A stretch of 15,211 bases of DNA, from positions 1-15,211 of the forward strand of contig DKBB01000365.1 of the NCBI GenBank assembly GCA_002451015.1. Direction: 5' to 3'. This document shows, one piece after another, positions 7,092-14,731 of the stretch; within the stretch, counting starts at the first letter, position 1; each line of letters starts with the position of its first letter. Both the position numbers and the translations under genes were made by a program. This DNA is from Acidobacteria bacterium UBA6911 (GTDB lineage: Bacteria; Acidobacteriota; UBA6911). The notes beneath the pieces are model-generated. The model ran no database searches and was not told the origin of the DNA. It saw nothing but the letters and a program-made list of their open reading frames with translations.

Positions 7092-8531
7092 TCAGAATCG
7101 ATACAGAACGCTAGCCGAATAGAATCCGAATCCCTCTGCCACGAAGGTATTCTTGAGGAAATCCCCCGACAGGAAGCGGGTGATGGCCCCCTGAAATTTC
7201 AGGTGCCTCGTGGGCTGCCAGACGATAATGTATCCGGGATTGGTGCCTACGTACTTTCCCTCGCCGGCATTCCCCGGAAAGAGAACTCTCAGGTCTGTAG
7301 CGTAAACTCCGTCCCTTTCCGAGGTTCTCCAGTAGCTGGGAACTTCGACAGCCATAATGAGATTCGGCTTCAAGGCAATTGTAAACGCGGGAGTCAGGTC
7401 GGCCAAATTTGTAGGCCCCAAAAGGCCCACGGCTCCGGAGTAGCTGTTGCCGGGAAACAGAGGATTGAAGGATTGAAGTTCCGGATCGGCCGGGTCCCTG
7501 TCGCCGGAAGCGATATCGGCCCGCAGCGAAAGCCGTGGCTTCCAGCGCAATCCTACAAAACGATAACCGGTCTCGGTCGAATAAGCCCAGGCACGTACGG
7601 AAGCATCCCGGAATGATCCCCACTGGAAAATCGCGTCATAGTCAATGTCGACGCGTGTCCCCGAACCCGACCAGTTTACACCCAGCGTGTGTCGCTTGTC
7701 GCGGCCCACGCCCTGGTAGTACAGCGCGCGTGCCCTGTCGACGCCGAGATAGTAGAAACCCAGTTCCCCCCTTTTGAATCGGGGACTCGCCCTGTTTGCC
7801 GAAAATCCGTAGAAGGTTTGTTCATGATCCGGCGTATCATCAAACGAACCGTCCTTGATCGACACCAGCTTCGCGAATGCGCCGAAAAGCCGCCAGGAAT
7901 CGCTCCGGTAATAGAGAACCACCCCGTCAAAACTGCGCTTGACGTTCAGGCCGGGACTTGCCGAGATCAACCGGCTGCTCCCGATCGCCAGTTCCTGGCG
8001 CCCCGCTTTCAAGCCGAGAACCTGCTTCCCTTTAAAGGGTTGCCGCCACTCGAAAAACGCCTGGTGGATGTCCACATTATTCTGGTCTGTCGGCCGCGGG
8101 GATCTCAGTTGCCCCCTGATGATACCGCTTTGGATCTCGGCGAACAGCCGGAAACGGGGACCGAGATGCAGGTCGGCCCCGAACAGGTAGCGCTGGAGAA
8201 AATAGGTATCCCGCGTAGGGGGGATCTCGCCGACGCCCCGGATCCGGAATCCCTCTGCCCTGAAACGTATTTCGCCGCTCAGAGTCAGATATCGATTTTC
8301 ATTGCCGAGCGGGATGTATTTCAGCGGGTCCCAGAAGTCGGTTCTATTGGAGGGATCCTGCAGAAAACTCCAGTCCTCGTTGGCTGCATTGGGCAAATAG
8401 GACCGGGCGACGGTGGTATTCTGCGCCGGAAGGATTTGCGTGAAGCAAACAAAAATGTTTATCAGGGACAAGAGAAGAAATCCATGACAACGCCTGCCCT
8501 GTCTGTATCTATCCAAACCTGCGTCTACCAT
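7092..8531 (-). CDS. Alginate export family outer-membrane barrel
   Basis: The 479-residue product has a signal peptide to about residue 37 (CFTQILPAQ). The region beginning YLTLSGEIRFRAEGF, with FGADLHLGPRFRLFAEIQSG, FFEWRQP, GLKAGRQELAIGSSRLISAS and FDGVVLYY, is the characteristic start of the alginate-export (AlgE-like) porin family. The chain ends in Phe (ASVLYRF), as outer-membrane barrels do. In Pseudomonas AlgE exports alginate; most relatives in other phyla lack the alginate genes and probably carry other anionic or aromatic solutes, and no alginate synthesis gene is visible here. I prefer the ATG at 8531, with GGAAGAG (8541-8547) upstream, over a TTG seven codons earlier. It is the last gene of the minus-strand group, 76 bases after its neighbour. 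Confidence 0.85.
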   Translation of the reverse strand: MVDAGLDRYRQGRRCHGFLLLSLINIFVCFTQILPAQNTTVARSYLPNAANEDWSFLQDPSNRTDFWDPLKYIPLGNENRYLTLSGEIRFRAEGFRIRGVGEIPPTRDTYFLQRYLFGADLHLGPRFRLFAEIQSGIIRGQLRSPRPTDQNNVDIHQAFFEWRQPFKGKQVLGLKAGRQELAIGSSRLISASPGLNVKRSFDGVVLYYRSDSWRLFGAFAKLVSIKDGSFDDTPDHEQTFYGFSANRASPRFKRGELGFYYLGVDRARALYYQGVGRDKRHTLGVNWSGSGTRVDIDYDAIFQWGSFRDASVRAWAYSTETGYRFVGLRWKPRLSLRADIASGDRDPADPELQSFNPLFPGNSYSGAVGLLGPTNLADLTPAFTIALKPNLIMAVEVPSYWRTSERDGVYATDLRVLFPGNAGEGKYVGTNPGYIIVWQPTRHLKFQGAITRFLSGDFLKNTFVAEGFGFYSASVLYRF

Positions 8532-8607
8532 ACACTGCAGCTCTTCCGGCAAACAATCTGACCGGACAGGATTGTATCCGGCCCTCCCATGATGTGTACG
8601 CCTTGAT

Positions 8608-9417
8608 TTATTTTGGAAACAGGAGCACCAGATTCACTCGTGCGCCCCAACCCTTAGGACCGCCGTCCGGGGATTCCGCCCAGTAACGGGCGCCCCCGCC
8701 CACCTGGATGATCTGCGGACCTATTTTCAGCATCTGCGCAACGCCTATATTGATGGGAACCGACCACACTTCGTTTTCCCAGTCGTAGGTCGATTCGGTG
8801 TTCAGCGAGAAGGTTGTCTTTGTCTTTGTAATGTAGGTGAGAAAAGGCTGCAGGAATGTGGCGTTGACATCGGCGCGGTTGTCGTTTCCGGCAAAAGACG
8901 CTATATGATTGACCAGGCCGCCGAAAGTCCAGGGGCCGAACTGTTTCAACACTACGGCTGTAGGACCCATCCCCCATTTCTCCGTTCCCAGCATTTCGTC
9001 CGATGCGGTCGGAAGCATGAAAACCGGTCCGATCCCCCAGATGATGCCTCTTGAAGTGGGATTTTTGGGTGAAAAGAAAAGGCTCTGCACGATATCACCG
9101 GTGCCGGATTCTCCCATCCCGACGGACGGAACATCGGACTGGGCGATGACGGGAAAAATCGTCCTCGAAATCAAATTCCAACTGTCATTTATCGAAACGG
9201 GAATAACGGGCTGGATGTTGATACGCCACACGGAACCGTCTTCAGACAGGCCGATGTTGCCGTCGTAATTCGCCTGAATCGGCACACTGATCAGTGACGA
9301 AACGGGATTCGCCAGCTTTTTGGCGAGGTTTTCCCCCTCTTCCGCCGCAGCGGGAACCGGCAGCAGGAGTATTCCAATCATTGTCATTGCCACAAGCATC
9401 CATCGATTCGCTTTCAT
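8608..9417 (-). CDS. Outer-membrane transporter, MetA-pathway phenol degradation-like (neuromedin U-type)
   Basis: The 269-residue protein has a signal peptide to about residue 25 (PVPAAAEEG). The conserved order is LAKKLANPVSSLISVPIQAN, then NIQPVIPVSINDSWNLISRT, a GTGDIVQSLFFSP loop, IIWGIGPVFMLPTASDEMLG, KWGMGPTAVVLKQFGPWTFG, TFLQPFLTY, and a STYDWENEVWSVPIN strand. This is the small transporter family often mislabelled neuromedin U, a branch of the MetA-phenol barrels. The length is typical and no segment is missing. It is a different subfamily from the plus-strand 338-aa channel, so the locus has two such barrels that are not recent duplicates. The ATG has AAAGG 6-7 bases upstream and follows the 1160-aa gene by 34 bases, implying cotranscription. 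The substrate is unknown. Confidence 0.88.
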   Translation of the reverse strand: MKANRWMLVAMTMIGILLLPVPAAAEEGENLAKKLANPVSSLISVPIQANYDGNIGLSEDGSVWRINIQPVIPVSINDSWNLISRTIFPVIAQSDVPSVGMGESGTGDIVQSLFFSPKNPTSRGIIWGIGPVFMLPTASDEMLGTEKWGMGPTAVVLKQFGPWTFGGLVNHIASFAGNDNRADVNATFLQPFLTYITKTKTTFSLNTESTYDWENEVWSVPINIGVAQMLKIGPQIIQVGGGARYWAESPDGGPKGWGARVNLVLLFPK

Positions 9418-9451
9418 TTGTATCCTTTCTTATTTTCCCGGGATCTCTCGA

Positions 9452-12400
9452 TCAGGATGATATCGTATAGAACGCCACGATTTTCCACACGCCCGCATCC
9501 TTCCCCCAGAGTATATAGAGGGTGGCCGAATCCTCTCCAGTCAGATTCAGACGGGTTGCCGAGGTAAAATAGTTCCCGTAAATCTTGTTTGCATGAAACT
9601 GCCAGGCCATTTCCGAAAGAGGCTTGTCGCAGGTGTAGGCTTCTCCCATGTGATTGGGCAGCCCTGCCAGTGAAACGTTACCCGCCTTCGGATGATCTAT
9701 AATACGAATATCCGGGTGCGTGAATTCGACCGCCTTAATAAAGTTTTCGGGATCTTTACTCTGACCGAATGCCTTGTGGATGTTTTCCAGAGCCTGCCTC
9801 AACCGGTCACGGGCGGCCTGGTCCCCCTGCGGGGGTTCTCCCTGGACATTGAGGGCAACGCAGGACAGGCTGCGCGGCGCGAAATACTCGAGAGCAGTAT
9901 CGATCTTTCCTGCGCCCCATGCGGTGAAGAATCCGGTAACGGCGTTCAGAAGCAGGGGATCTCCCTGCATTTTCTTGAGGACCAGGTCCGCCTTCGGGCG
10001 CGTGTCGGGCACTTCCGCCAGTGCCCGCATTCCCGGATCCACCATGTAGGACAGGATCTTCCACTCCTTGTTTTTCTTTTCCCACAGGAATATTACCCAT
10101 CCGCCCTCTTCCCCGGAGGGCGACTTCAGCCGAAACACCGAACCGAAGTACCTGCCGTAAATATTGGATTGTGCGAGCGGTTCTTCGGAACTGGGGCTGT
10201 TCCTGCGCGTGCAGTCAAACTGAAGGGCCAGGTCTTCCGGAACTTCATAAAGCGTGAACAGTTCTCTGTCTTTGTGCTCCATCGTTTTCAGGCGGGGATT
10301 CTGCAGGGTTTCCGCACTGACTACCTCGTGCAGATCGTCCACCTTGCCGATCGCCCTGTTTCCCGCGACCATCGCATCCAGAAGCATGTATGGCGCGATT
10401 CCGTAGTCAATCGGATTGTCTTCGGACCATACATCCATGCAGTCATAACAGGACGGTTCGACGTAGGCAAGGGATTGCTCCGGCCTGGCTTCAACCAGCC
10501 ATGCTTCGAGCCAGTCTTTCACGGCTTCCTCGAGCTTTCCCTTCCCCTGTCGCGGTTTCTGTGGGATCAGGGTTGCCTCCGGGTCCAGGGCGCCCATGAT
10601 TTCGGTCATGAAAGGCAAGCCGAACAGGCCGCGCCACCAGTTCACGAAGCCTTCCCAACGGCTGGTATGGCTTGAGAAATTGTTCCCTGCGCGCACATCG
10701 GAATTGGCAGCCGTAAGGTGCCCGTTCAGCAGTGCCTTGGGAAATCCGGAAGAACGGTAGTCGACGTCGATATCCGCCCGTGTGCCTTCTTCCTCCACAG
10801 ATATCTGCATGGATGGAGGGCCCTTCTGCTGCCGGTAGTTTCGGGGATATCCTTTGTGAAAGACCGTGTTATCGGCGCCGCGTTTGAACTGCACCGAAGT
10901 TTCGAGAATTTCAATCGCATTCGGCACAAGCTCCACATAAATGCGGAACTGTTCGTCCCCGCCCGCACCCTGAATGCGGCCGTGAACCGATTCAATTCTT
11001 GCAACCAGATCGAGCGCCGCGCCCAGGTCCTTGCCGGAGGCATCGGTCAGCACGCTTTCCGTCAGCGCATTTGTAACAGCTTCAAATGTGGTACGCGTTG
11101 ACAGCGGCAGATTGTTGTACCCTTCTTCCGACTCCAAATTTCTATTCGTCATTTCACTGAAGCGGCCGAACCAGTCGTCGACCAGGCGCCGTTGTTCATC
11201 GGAGAGTCCCTCGTAGGAACCTCCAAATTCAACGTTTGAACGTACGGCAAGCCTCCCGCTGAGATCCCGGTCCAGCACATAAGCCCCGACCTCTCTGTCG
11301 ATGCCGACCACTTCAGGCGTTCCGGTCATTCGAAGATAGACATCGACATTCTTCCGCCAGCCCCGCTGTTCCTGGGACCGGGTCCTGATCCGGACCATGA
11401 GTAAACCGTCCGTCACTTTGGGAAGTAGAATCCGGCGTTCGCGCGTAATGGACCGGTCCGTGATGGCACTCAGCCCGTCGTTCTGATTATCGTAATCATG
11501 AATGATGTATTCGTAATAGGAATTTTGTTCCAGCCCGGCGTCCAGGCCCAGGTTCCTGAATGTCAGGTATCCGTCGGAAACCGCGAATTCATCTAAAGGG
11601 TTTATCTTTGTAAAATAGGCCTCGATTATTTTGTTCCGCCTTTTTATGAGGGTGTCGGCCAGGTATTTTTCGGCGGCAGGATCCGAATATTCCCCCGTCC
11701 GGACGATGGCTCCAACGGCATCGTCGGAAAAACGTGCGATAATTTTTGCCGCCCAGTAAGCATCGTCCGGAAGCATAAGGTTATACGCGGCATTGGGATA
11801 CATCGGTTTCCAGTTTTGAGGCTGAAAGAAATCTCCCTCGAATCGTCCTATTTCCGGGTACCGTGCAAAAGGATATTCCACCTTCATCCATGGGCGTTTC
11901 CAGAATCCAAGAGACACAGCCGTCTTTAATGTCGCACCCAGGTCTCCCCATAATGCATACTCGTTGCCGGATTGCTTGTCTTTGGGGATAATCCTGGCAT
12001 TGAGGTCATTGCCGCTCCCAAGCGCGGTGCTGAAATCGACCAGGTAGTGACGGACATAGGAAATCCCTTCCACGGTCTCGTACCGGTCGAGCGTGTTGAT
12101 GCTGCGGTAATGATAATGGTTCAGCCAGGCGGCGAAAACTCCCAGGCCGCGCAGCTCACGGCGATTCTGATGGGGAATGATGTCGTTGGGATCGTCGCTC
12201 CGGGTGCCGAAAAACTTGAATTCGCCCACAGATTCCCCCGGAAGTATCTGATAGGCCGCTACACGGTATCTGCCGTCCTTCCTGCGTTCCCAGCTTTCAA
12301 GAAAAAGATTCAGGGATTTTTGATCCATGGGCGATTCTTTTCCGTCAAACTGAATCATCCGGGCGCCGGGCGAAATGGTCGCGGTTTTGGGATCAAAAAC

Positions 12401-12934
12401 GGCAATGGAAGCGGGAAACACGTTATAGCCGGCGGCGTAAATAAACTTGTTGGCAACCACGGCTGCGCCCGTGGCCATATTAGCCATGCCTTCCGGGTCG
12501 AAAATAAAGTAATAGCGATCGCCGCGACTGTCCTGAACCACAAGCCCTTCGGTAAACGAAAAGAGACCGATGGCAAGGATGGTCAACGGGCTGTCGACAT
12601 CCGGTCCGCCTGCCCGGTTGGCGCCACGCGCAAGCTCCTCAAGCGACATATCCCGGATTCCGATGCGGTTGGCAAACCAGCTCGAATCGGGCACCTCGCC
12701 GAGTGTATTGATGTTCTGCGCCCGCAGCAATTCATTCTCAGTCTCGAGCCCGAAGGTATTCTGGATCATGTCATAAGAAGGGCTCAGCATGATCCGGGCA
12801 GGCTTTTTGATCGGAAGGCAGTCCGGATCCCGTTTAACGGGATCGTCAGGGAGAAACCGCTGGGCATTCGCGGGTATTGAAAGGACCAGTAGGATAAATC
12901 CTAAAGCGCAAAGGTTTCGGGTTATGCGTAGCAT
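9452..12934 (-). CDS. 1160-aa exported multidomain protein with duplicated C-terminal domain
   Basis: A signal peptide ends at about residue 24 (IPANA-QRF). Residues about 80-450 form a conserved block (VPDSSWFANRIG, FDPEGMANMATGA, LRGLGVFAAWLNHYHYRSINTLD, HYLVDFSTALGSG, NPLDEFAV) that I recall from uncharacterised Acidobacteriota-like proteins; the AGY helix and LVDF-x-x-x-LG-x-G motif faintly resemble protein-kinase-like (HipA/CotH) folds, which is speculation. Residues about 535-770 form a second block with SSGFPKALLNGHLTAANSDV and EGFVNWWRGL. Residues 796-970 and 985-1160 are a tandem repeat: AVKDWLEAW/AVTGFFTAW, a P-x-S-x-x-C motif, then IYGRYFGSVFRL/IYGNYFTSATRL and WKILSYM/WKIVAFY, like NTF2-type domains. 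The ATG at 12934 is chosen over a TTG at 12952 because AGAGGA precedes it by 9 bases. The function is unknown; a periplasmic or surface partner of the upstream barrel is inferred. Confidence 0.85.
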   Translation of the reverse strand: MLRITRNLCALGFILLVLSIPANAQRFLPDDPVKRDPDCLPIKKPARIMLSPSYDMIQNTFGLETENELLRAQNINTLGEVPDSSWFANRIGIRDMSLEELARGANRAGGPDVDSPLTILAIGLFSFTEGLVVQDSRGDRYYFIFDPEGMANMATGAAVVANKFIYAAGYNVFPASIAVFDPKTATISPGARMIQFDGKESPMDQKSLNLFLESWERRKDGRYRVAAYQILPGESVGEFKFFGTRSDDPNDIIPHQNRRELRGLGVFAAWLNHYHYRSINTLDRYETVEGISYVRHYLVDFSTALGSGNDLNARIIPKDKQSGNEYALWGDLGATLKTAVSLGFWKRPWMKVEYPFARYPEIGRFEGDFFQPQNWKPMYPNAAYNLMLPDDAYWAAKIIARFSDDAVGAIVRTGEYSDPAAEKYLADTLIKRRNKIIEAYFTKINPLDEFAVSDGYLTFRNLGLDAGLEQNSYYEYIIHDYDNQNDGLSAITDRSITRERRILLPKVTDGLLMVRIRTRSQEQRGWRKNVDVYLRMTGTPEVVGIDREVGAYVLDRDLSGRLAVRSNVEFGGSYEGLSDEQRRLVDDWFGRFSEMTNRNLESEEGYNNLPLSTRTTFEAVTNALTESVLTDASGKDLGAALDLVARIESVHGRIQGAGGDEQFRIYVELVPNAIEILETSVQFKRGADNTVFHKGYPRNYRQQKGPPSMQISVEEEGTRADIDVDYRSSGFPKALLNGHLTAANSDVRAGNNFSSHTSRWEGFVNWWRGLFGLPFMTEIMGALDPEATLIPQKPRQGKGKLEEAVKDWLEAWLVEARPEQSLAYVEPSCYDCMDVWSEDNPIDYGIAPYMLLDAMVAGNRAIGKVDDLHEVVSAETLQNPRLKTMEHKDRELFTLYEVPEDLALQFDCTRRNSPSSEEPLAQSNIYGRYFGSVFRLKSPSGEEGGWVIFLWEKKNKEWKILSYMVDPGMRALAEVPDTRPKADLVLKKMQGDPLLLNAVTGFFTAWGAGKIDTALEYFAPRSLSCVALNVQGEPPQGDQAARDRLRQALENIHKAFGQSKDPENFIKAVEFTHPDIRIIDHPKAGNVSLAGLPNHMGEAYTCDKPLSEMAWQFHANKIYGNYFTSATRLNLTGEDSATLYILWGKDAGVWKIVAFYTISS

Positions 12935-12943
12935 CTGGGTTGT

Positions 12944-12950
12944 TCCTCTC
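12944..12950 (-). promoter_or_regulatory. Ribosome-binding site that sets the start of the 1160-aa gene
   Basis: GAGAGGA on the minus strand lies 9 bases before the ATG at 12934 and just after the upstream TAA (12953-12955). A TTG at 12950-12952 extends the frame by six codons but would sit upstream of this site, so the ATG is favoured. Confidence 0.7.
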
Positions 12951-12952
12951 AA

Positions 12953-14377
12953 TTAAAACACGGGCGCAAACCGGAACTGGAAATGAACGCCTTCGTTGCT
13001 ACGTGCAATATCCAACCGGAACAGGGTTGTCCGGGAACTCTTGAAGCGAAAACCGAAACCGGCGTCGCTCTTCATCTTGTTTATAGACACTCGTGTCCCC
13101 TGGTCGGCAACGGTCCCGGTATCGCCGAAAAAGGCGAATTCAATCCGTCGCGATGCTTCCCAGCGATACTCACCCTGAAGGAGCACCATTTTGTCTCCCT
13201 GGAACCGAAAGGCGTCGTATCCGCGAAGCGATTCCCCCCCTCCCAGCGAAGGCTTAAGGAAAAAAGGTATGCGGTTTCCCGGGGCGGGGTCGGAATTAAT
13301 CCCTACAAACCGCAAGGCAATGACCTGCTGGTTGGAACCCAGGGGGATATAGCCACGGGCATCGATTCCGAACCGGTTGAAATTAAATATGTTCCGGGTG
13401 TTGACGTTGTCGTATTTTTCCCAGCCGAACGCAAACATGAATCCTTTATGGGGCAAGCCGGGATCATCACGGAAGTCAAGCAGGAAGCTAAGATGAGAGC
13501 GAAAGTAGTTTGGAGGATTCGACATACCTGCGGGGATCTCTTCCCCGGCTGCCGGCGCCATGGGTGGATCGCTCCGGCCACGGCTTAGGCTGTGGTTCAG
13601 CAATCCTGCCTTGTAGGTAAAGCCCATAGTCCGGGTGACCTGAAACCCGACGACCGCTTCGAAAAGCGTGTCTTTGATGCGATATCGCACAAGGTCCTCG
13701 CGCATCGAATCCGGGCCGGAACCGAAGAACGATTCGTCTGTTCTGTCCCGATAGCGGCCGGAGGTATAGAGTTTAAAGCTCGAAATTTTCCCTAGTTCCA
13801 GATCTCCCAACTGCTCCAATTCCTCGGTTTCAAACTTGCGGGGGGGGATCCTCCTCCCCTGATTCGGGATCACGCCGAACTGGAGATCGTAGTGCTGGTA
13901 GCGTCTCCAGGAATAAAAAGCAGCACCCATCACATCAAACGGGCCTAATGCCTCCGGTTTCCAGTAGCGCACTCCCGGGGCGACCCCGGAGCCGCGTGCG
14001 ATCCAGTCGATACGCGGATGAAGCCCCCAGAAATTTACGTCCTCGATGGAATTGCTGCCTTTCCGGTCAAGGTTTTTTGCATATCTTTCCACGATCCCCT
14101 GCTCGGGAGTTACCAGGCTCTTTGCCTTCTCCTCCCGCTGCCGTTTCAGTCTCTCCTCGCGGCTCTCGGACAGGTCCGGGCCGGACGGGCTTGCCGCCGG
14201 CTCATGGCTTTCCAATTGCCCTCCCGTCTGGGCTTCCACTCGGGGGATTAGGAAGGAGACAAAGGCCAGAATCAGTAGAATCCATAGAATGTCCGGGCAA
14301 CAAGACGCTTTGGATACAGGCTTCGGATCAGCACATGCGTGTATTAAAACTTTAATGTTCGCTAAAGATTTCCACAT
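12953..14377 (-). CDS. BamA/TamA-type (Omp85) outer-membrane barrel without POTRA domains
   Basis: The 474-residue protein has a signal peptide with an unusually long N-terminal region (about 50 residues, hydrophobic LWILLILAFVSFLIPRVEAQ). A charged linker (residues 70-90, ESREERLKRQREEKAKS) follows in place of POTRA repeats, then a 16-strand-type barrel of the surface-antigen (Omp85/BamA) family. Visible family marks are DFRDDPGLPHKGFMFAFGWE (301-320), KPSLGGGESLRGYDAFRFQG (375-394, containing the L-R-G-Y lid-loop motif), EYRWEASRRIEFAFFGDTGTV (403-423) and a final Phe. A barrel-only member is more likely to be an exporter, lipase-associated or assembly-helper barrel than the essential BamA. 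GAGGGG lies 4 bases before the ATG at 14377. The next gene starts 18 bases after its stop, so the two are probably cotranscribed and may work together. Confidence 0.88.
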   Translation of the reverse strand: MWKSLANIKVLIHACADPKPVSKASCCPDILWILLILAFVSFLIPRVEAQTGGQLESHEPAASPSGPDLSESREERLKRQREEKAKSLVTPEQGIVERYAKNLDRKGSNSIEDVNFWGLHPRIDWIARGSGVAPGVRYWKPEALGPFDVMGAAFYSWRRYQHYDLQFGVIPNQGRRIPPRKFETEELEQLGDLELGKISSFKLYTSGRYRDRTDESFFGSGPDSMREDLVRYRIKDTLFEAVVGFQVTRTMGFTYKAGLLNHSLSRGRSDPPMAPAAGEEIPAGMSNPPNYFRSHLSFLLDFRDDPGLPHKGFMFAFGWEKYDNVNTRNIFNFNRFGIDARGYIPLGSNQQVIALRFVGINSDPAPGNRIPFFLKPSLGGGESLRGYDAFRFQGDKMVLLQGEYRWEASRRIEFAFFGDTGTVADQGTRVSINKMKSDAGFGFRFKSSRTTLFRLDIARSNEGVHFQFRFAPVF

Positions 14378-14381
14378 GAAG

Positions 14382-14387
14382 CCCCTC
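14382..14387 (-). promoter_or_regulatory. Ribosome-binding site of the BamA-type gene
   Basis: GAGGGG on the minus strand is separated by 4 bases (CTTC) from the ATG at 14377. The frame stays open further upstream to a GTG at 14512, but that codon lacks a ribosome-binding site and lies almost at the predicted transcription start, so the ATG is taken as the start. Confidence 0.7.
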
Positions 14388-14478
14388 GTCCAATGGACCT
14401 TCAACCGACCGATGTATGGAGTGTTTTGGTAAGGTGTCTCGCCGGATCCATCTTCCGGTTCCGTGGACGCATATCCGA

Positions 14479-14521
14479 TCGGAATTCCGACACTATCCTG
14501 CCAAACCTCCACGGAATTCCG
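14479..14521. promoter_or_regulatory. Two identical palindromes, probable operator pair
   Basis: TCGGAATTCCGA (14479-14490, 12-bp palindrome) and CGGAATTCCG (14512-14521, the same 10-bp core) lie with centres 32 bp apart, about three helical turns. Read on the minus strand, the upstream copy covers the predicted transcription start and the other lies just downstream. This geometry fits a dimeric repressor binding side by side. No regulator gene is in the window. Confidence 0.5.
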
Positions 14522-14524
14522 AAT

Positions 14525-14554
14525 ACTATATCATTCTTACAGCGACAGAAACAA
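14525..14554 (-). promoter_or_regulatory. Sigma-70-type promoter candidate for the minus-strand operon
   Basis: On the minus strand TTGTTT (14554-14549) and TATAGT (14530-14525) are 18 bases apart, three of six and five of six matches to the sigma-70 consensus boxes. Transcription would start near 14518 and leave a leader of about 140 bases before the ATG at 14377. Confidence 0.5.
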
Positions 14555-14656
14555 TTGTCATGCGGGGATCGCCACAAACTCTCGCGAGGAAATTCTTACA
14601 AGGTATTATTTCTCGAGAGGCTGCAAACACGGGCACTGTCGGGACGGAAACGCGTC

Positions 14657-14684
14657 AAAGGAACCGATGCCCCCGTTCCCTTTT
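14657..14684 (-). terminator. Weak stem-loop downstream of the sulfatase gene
   Basis: AAAGGAAC (14657-14664) pairs with GTTCC-c-TTT (14675-14683) with one bulged base. On the minus strand it follows the sulfatase stop by about 48 bases, but only three T residues trail the stem, so termination would be weak. The stronger T run is on the plus strand, where no gene needs it. Confidence 0.3.
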
Positions 14685-14731
14685 TACCCGGGACGGAGGC
14701 ATCCGAATCCATCAATCCGGCAAGACCGTTT

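Larger units (their letters stand above)
14378..14731. other. 354-bp gap between sulfatase and BamA-type gene
   Basis: No supported gene lies here, although frames on both strands stay open. The gap contains, from right to left in the minus-strand reading direction, the weak stem-loop at 14684-14657, the promoter candidate, the palindrome pair and the ribosome-binding site, so it reads as a regulated leader. Confidence 0.6.

Noticed and set aside
7689..8561. 290-codon plus-strand open frame
   Set aside because: Antisense to the alginate-export-type barrel, which has signal peptide, family motifs and terminal Phe.
9692..10675. 327-codon plus-strand open frame
   Set aside because: Antisense shadow of the 1160-aa gene; no ribosome-binding site or recognisable motif.
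11972..12880. 302-codon plus-strand open frame
   Set aside because: Antisense shadow of the same gene's conserved N-terminal block.
14378..14512. Upstream extension of the BamA-type protein to a GTG at 14512
   Set aside because: It would precede the signal peptide with 45 extra residues, lacks a ribosome-binding site, and overlaps the predicted promoter start and palindromes.
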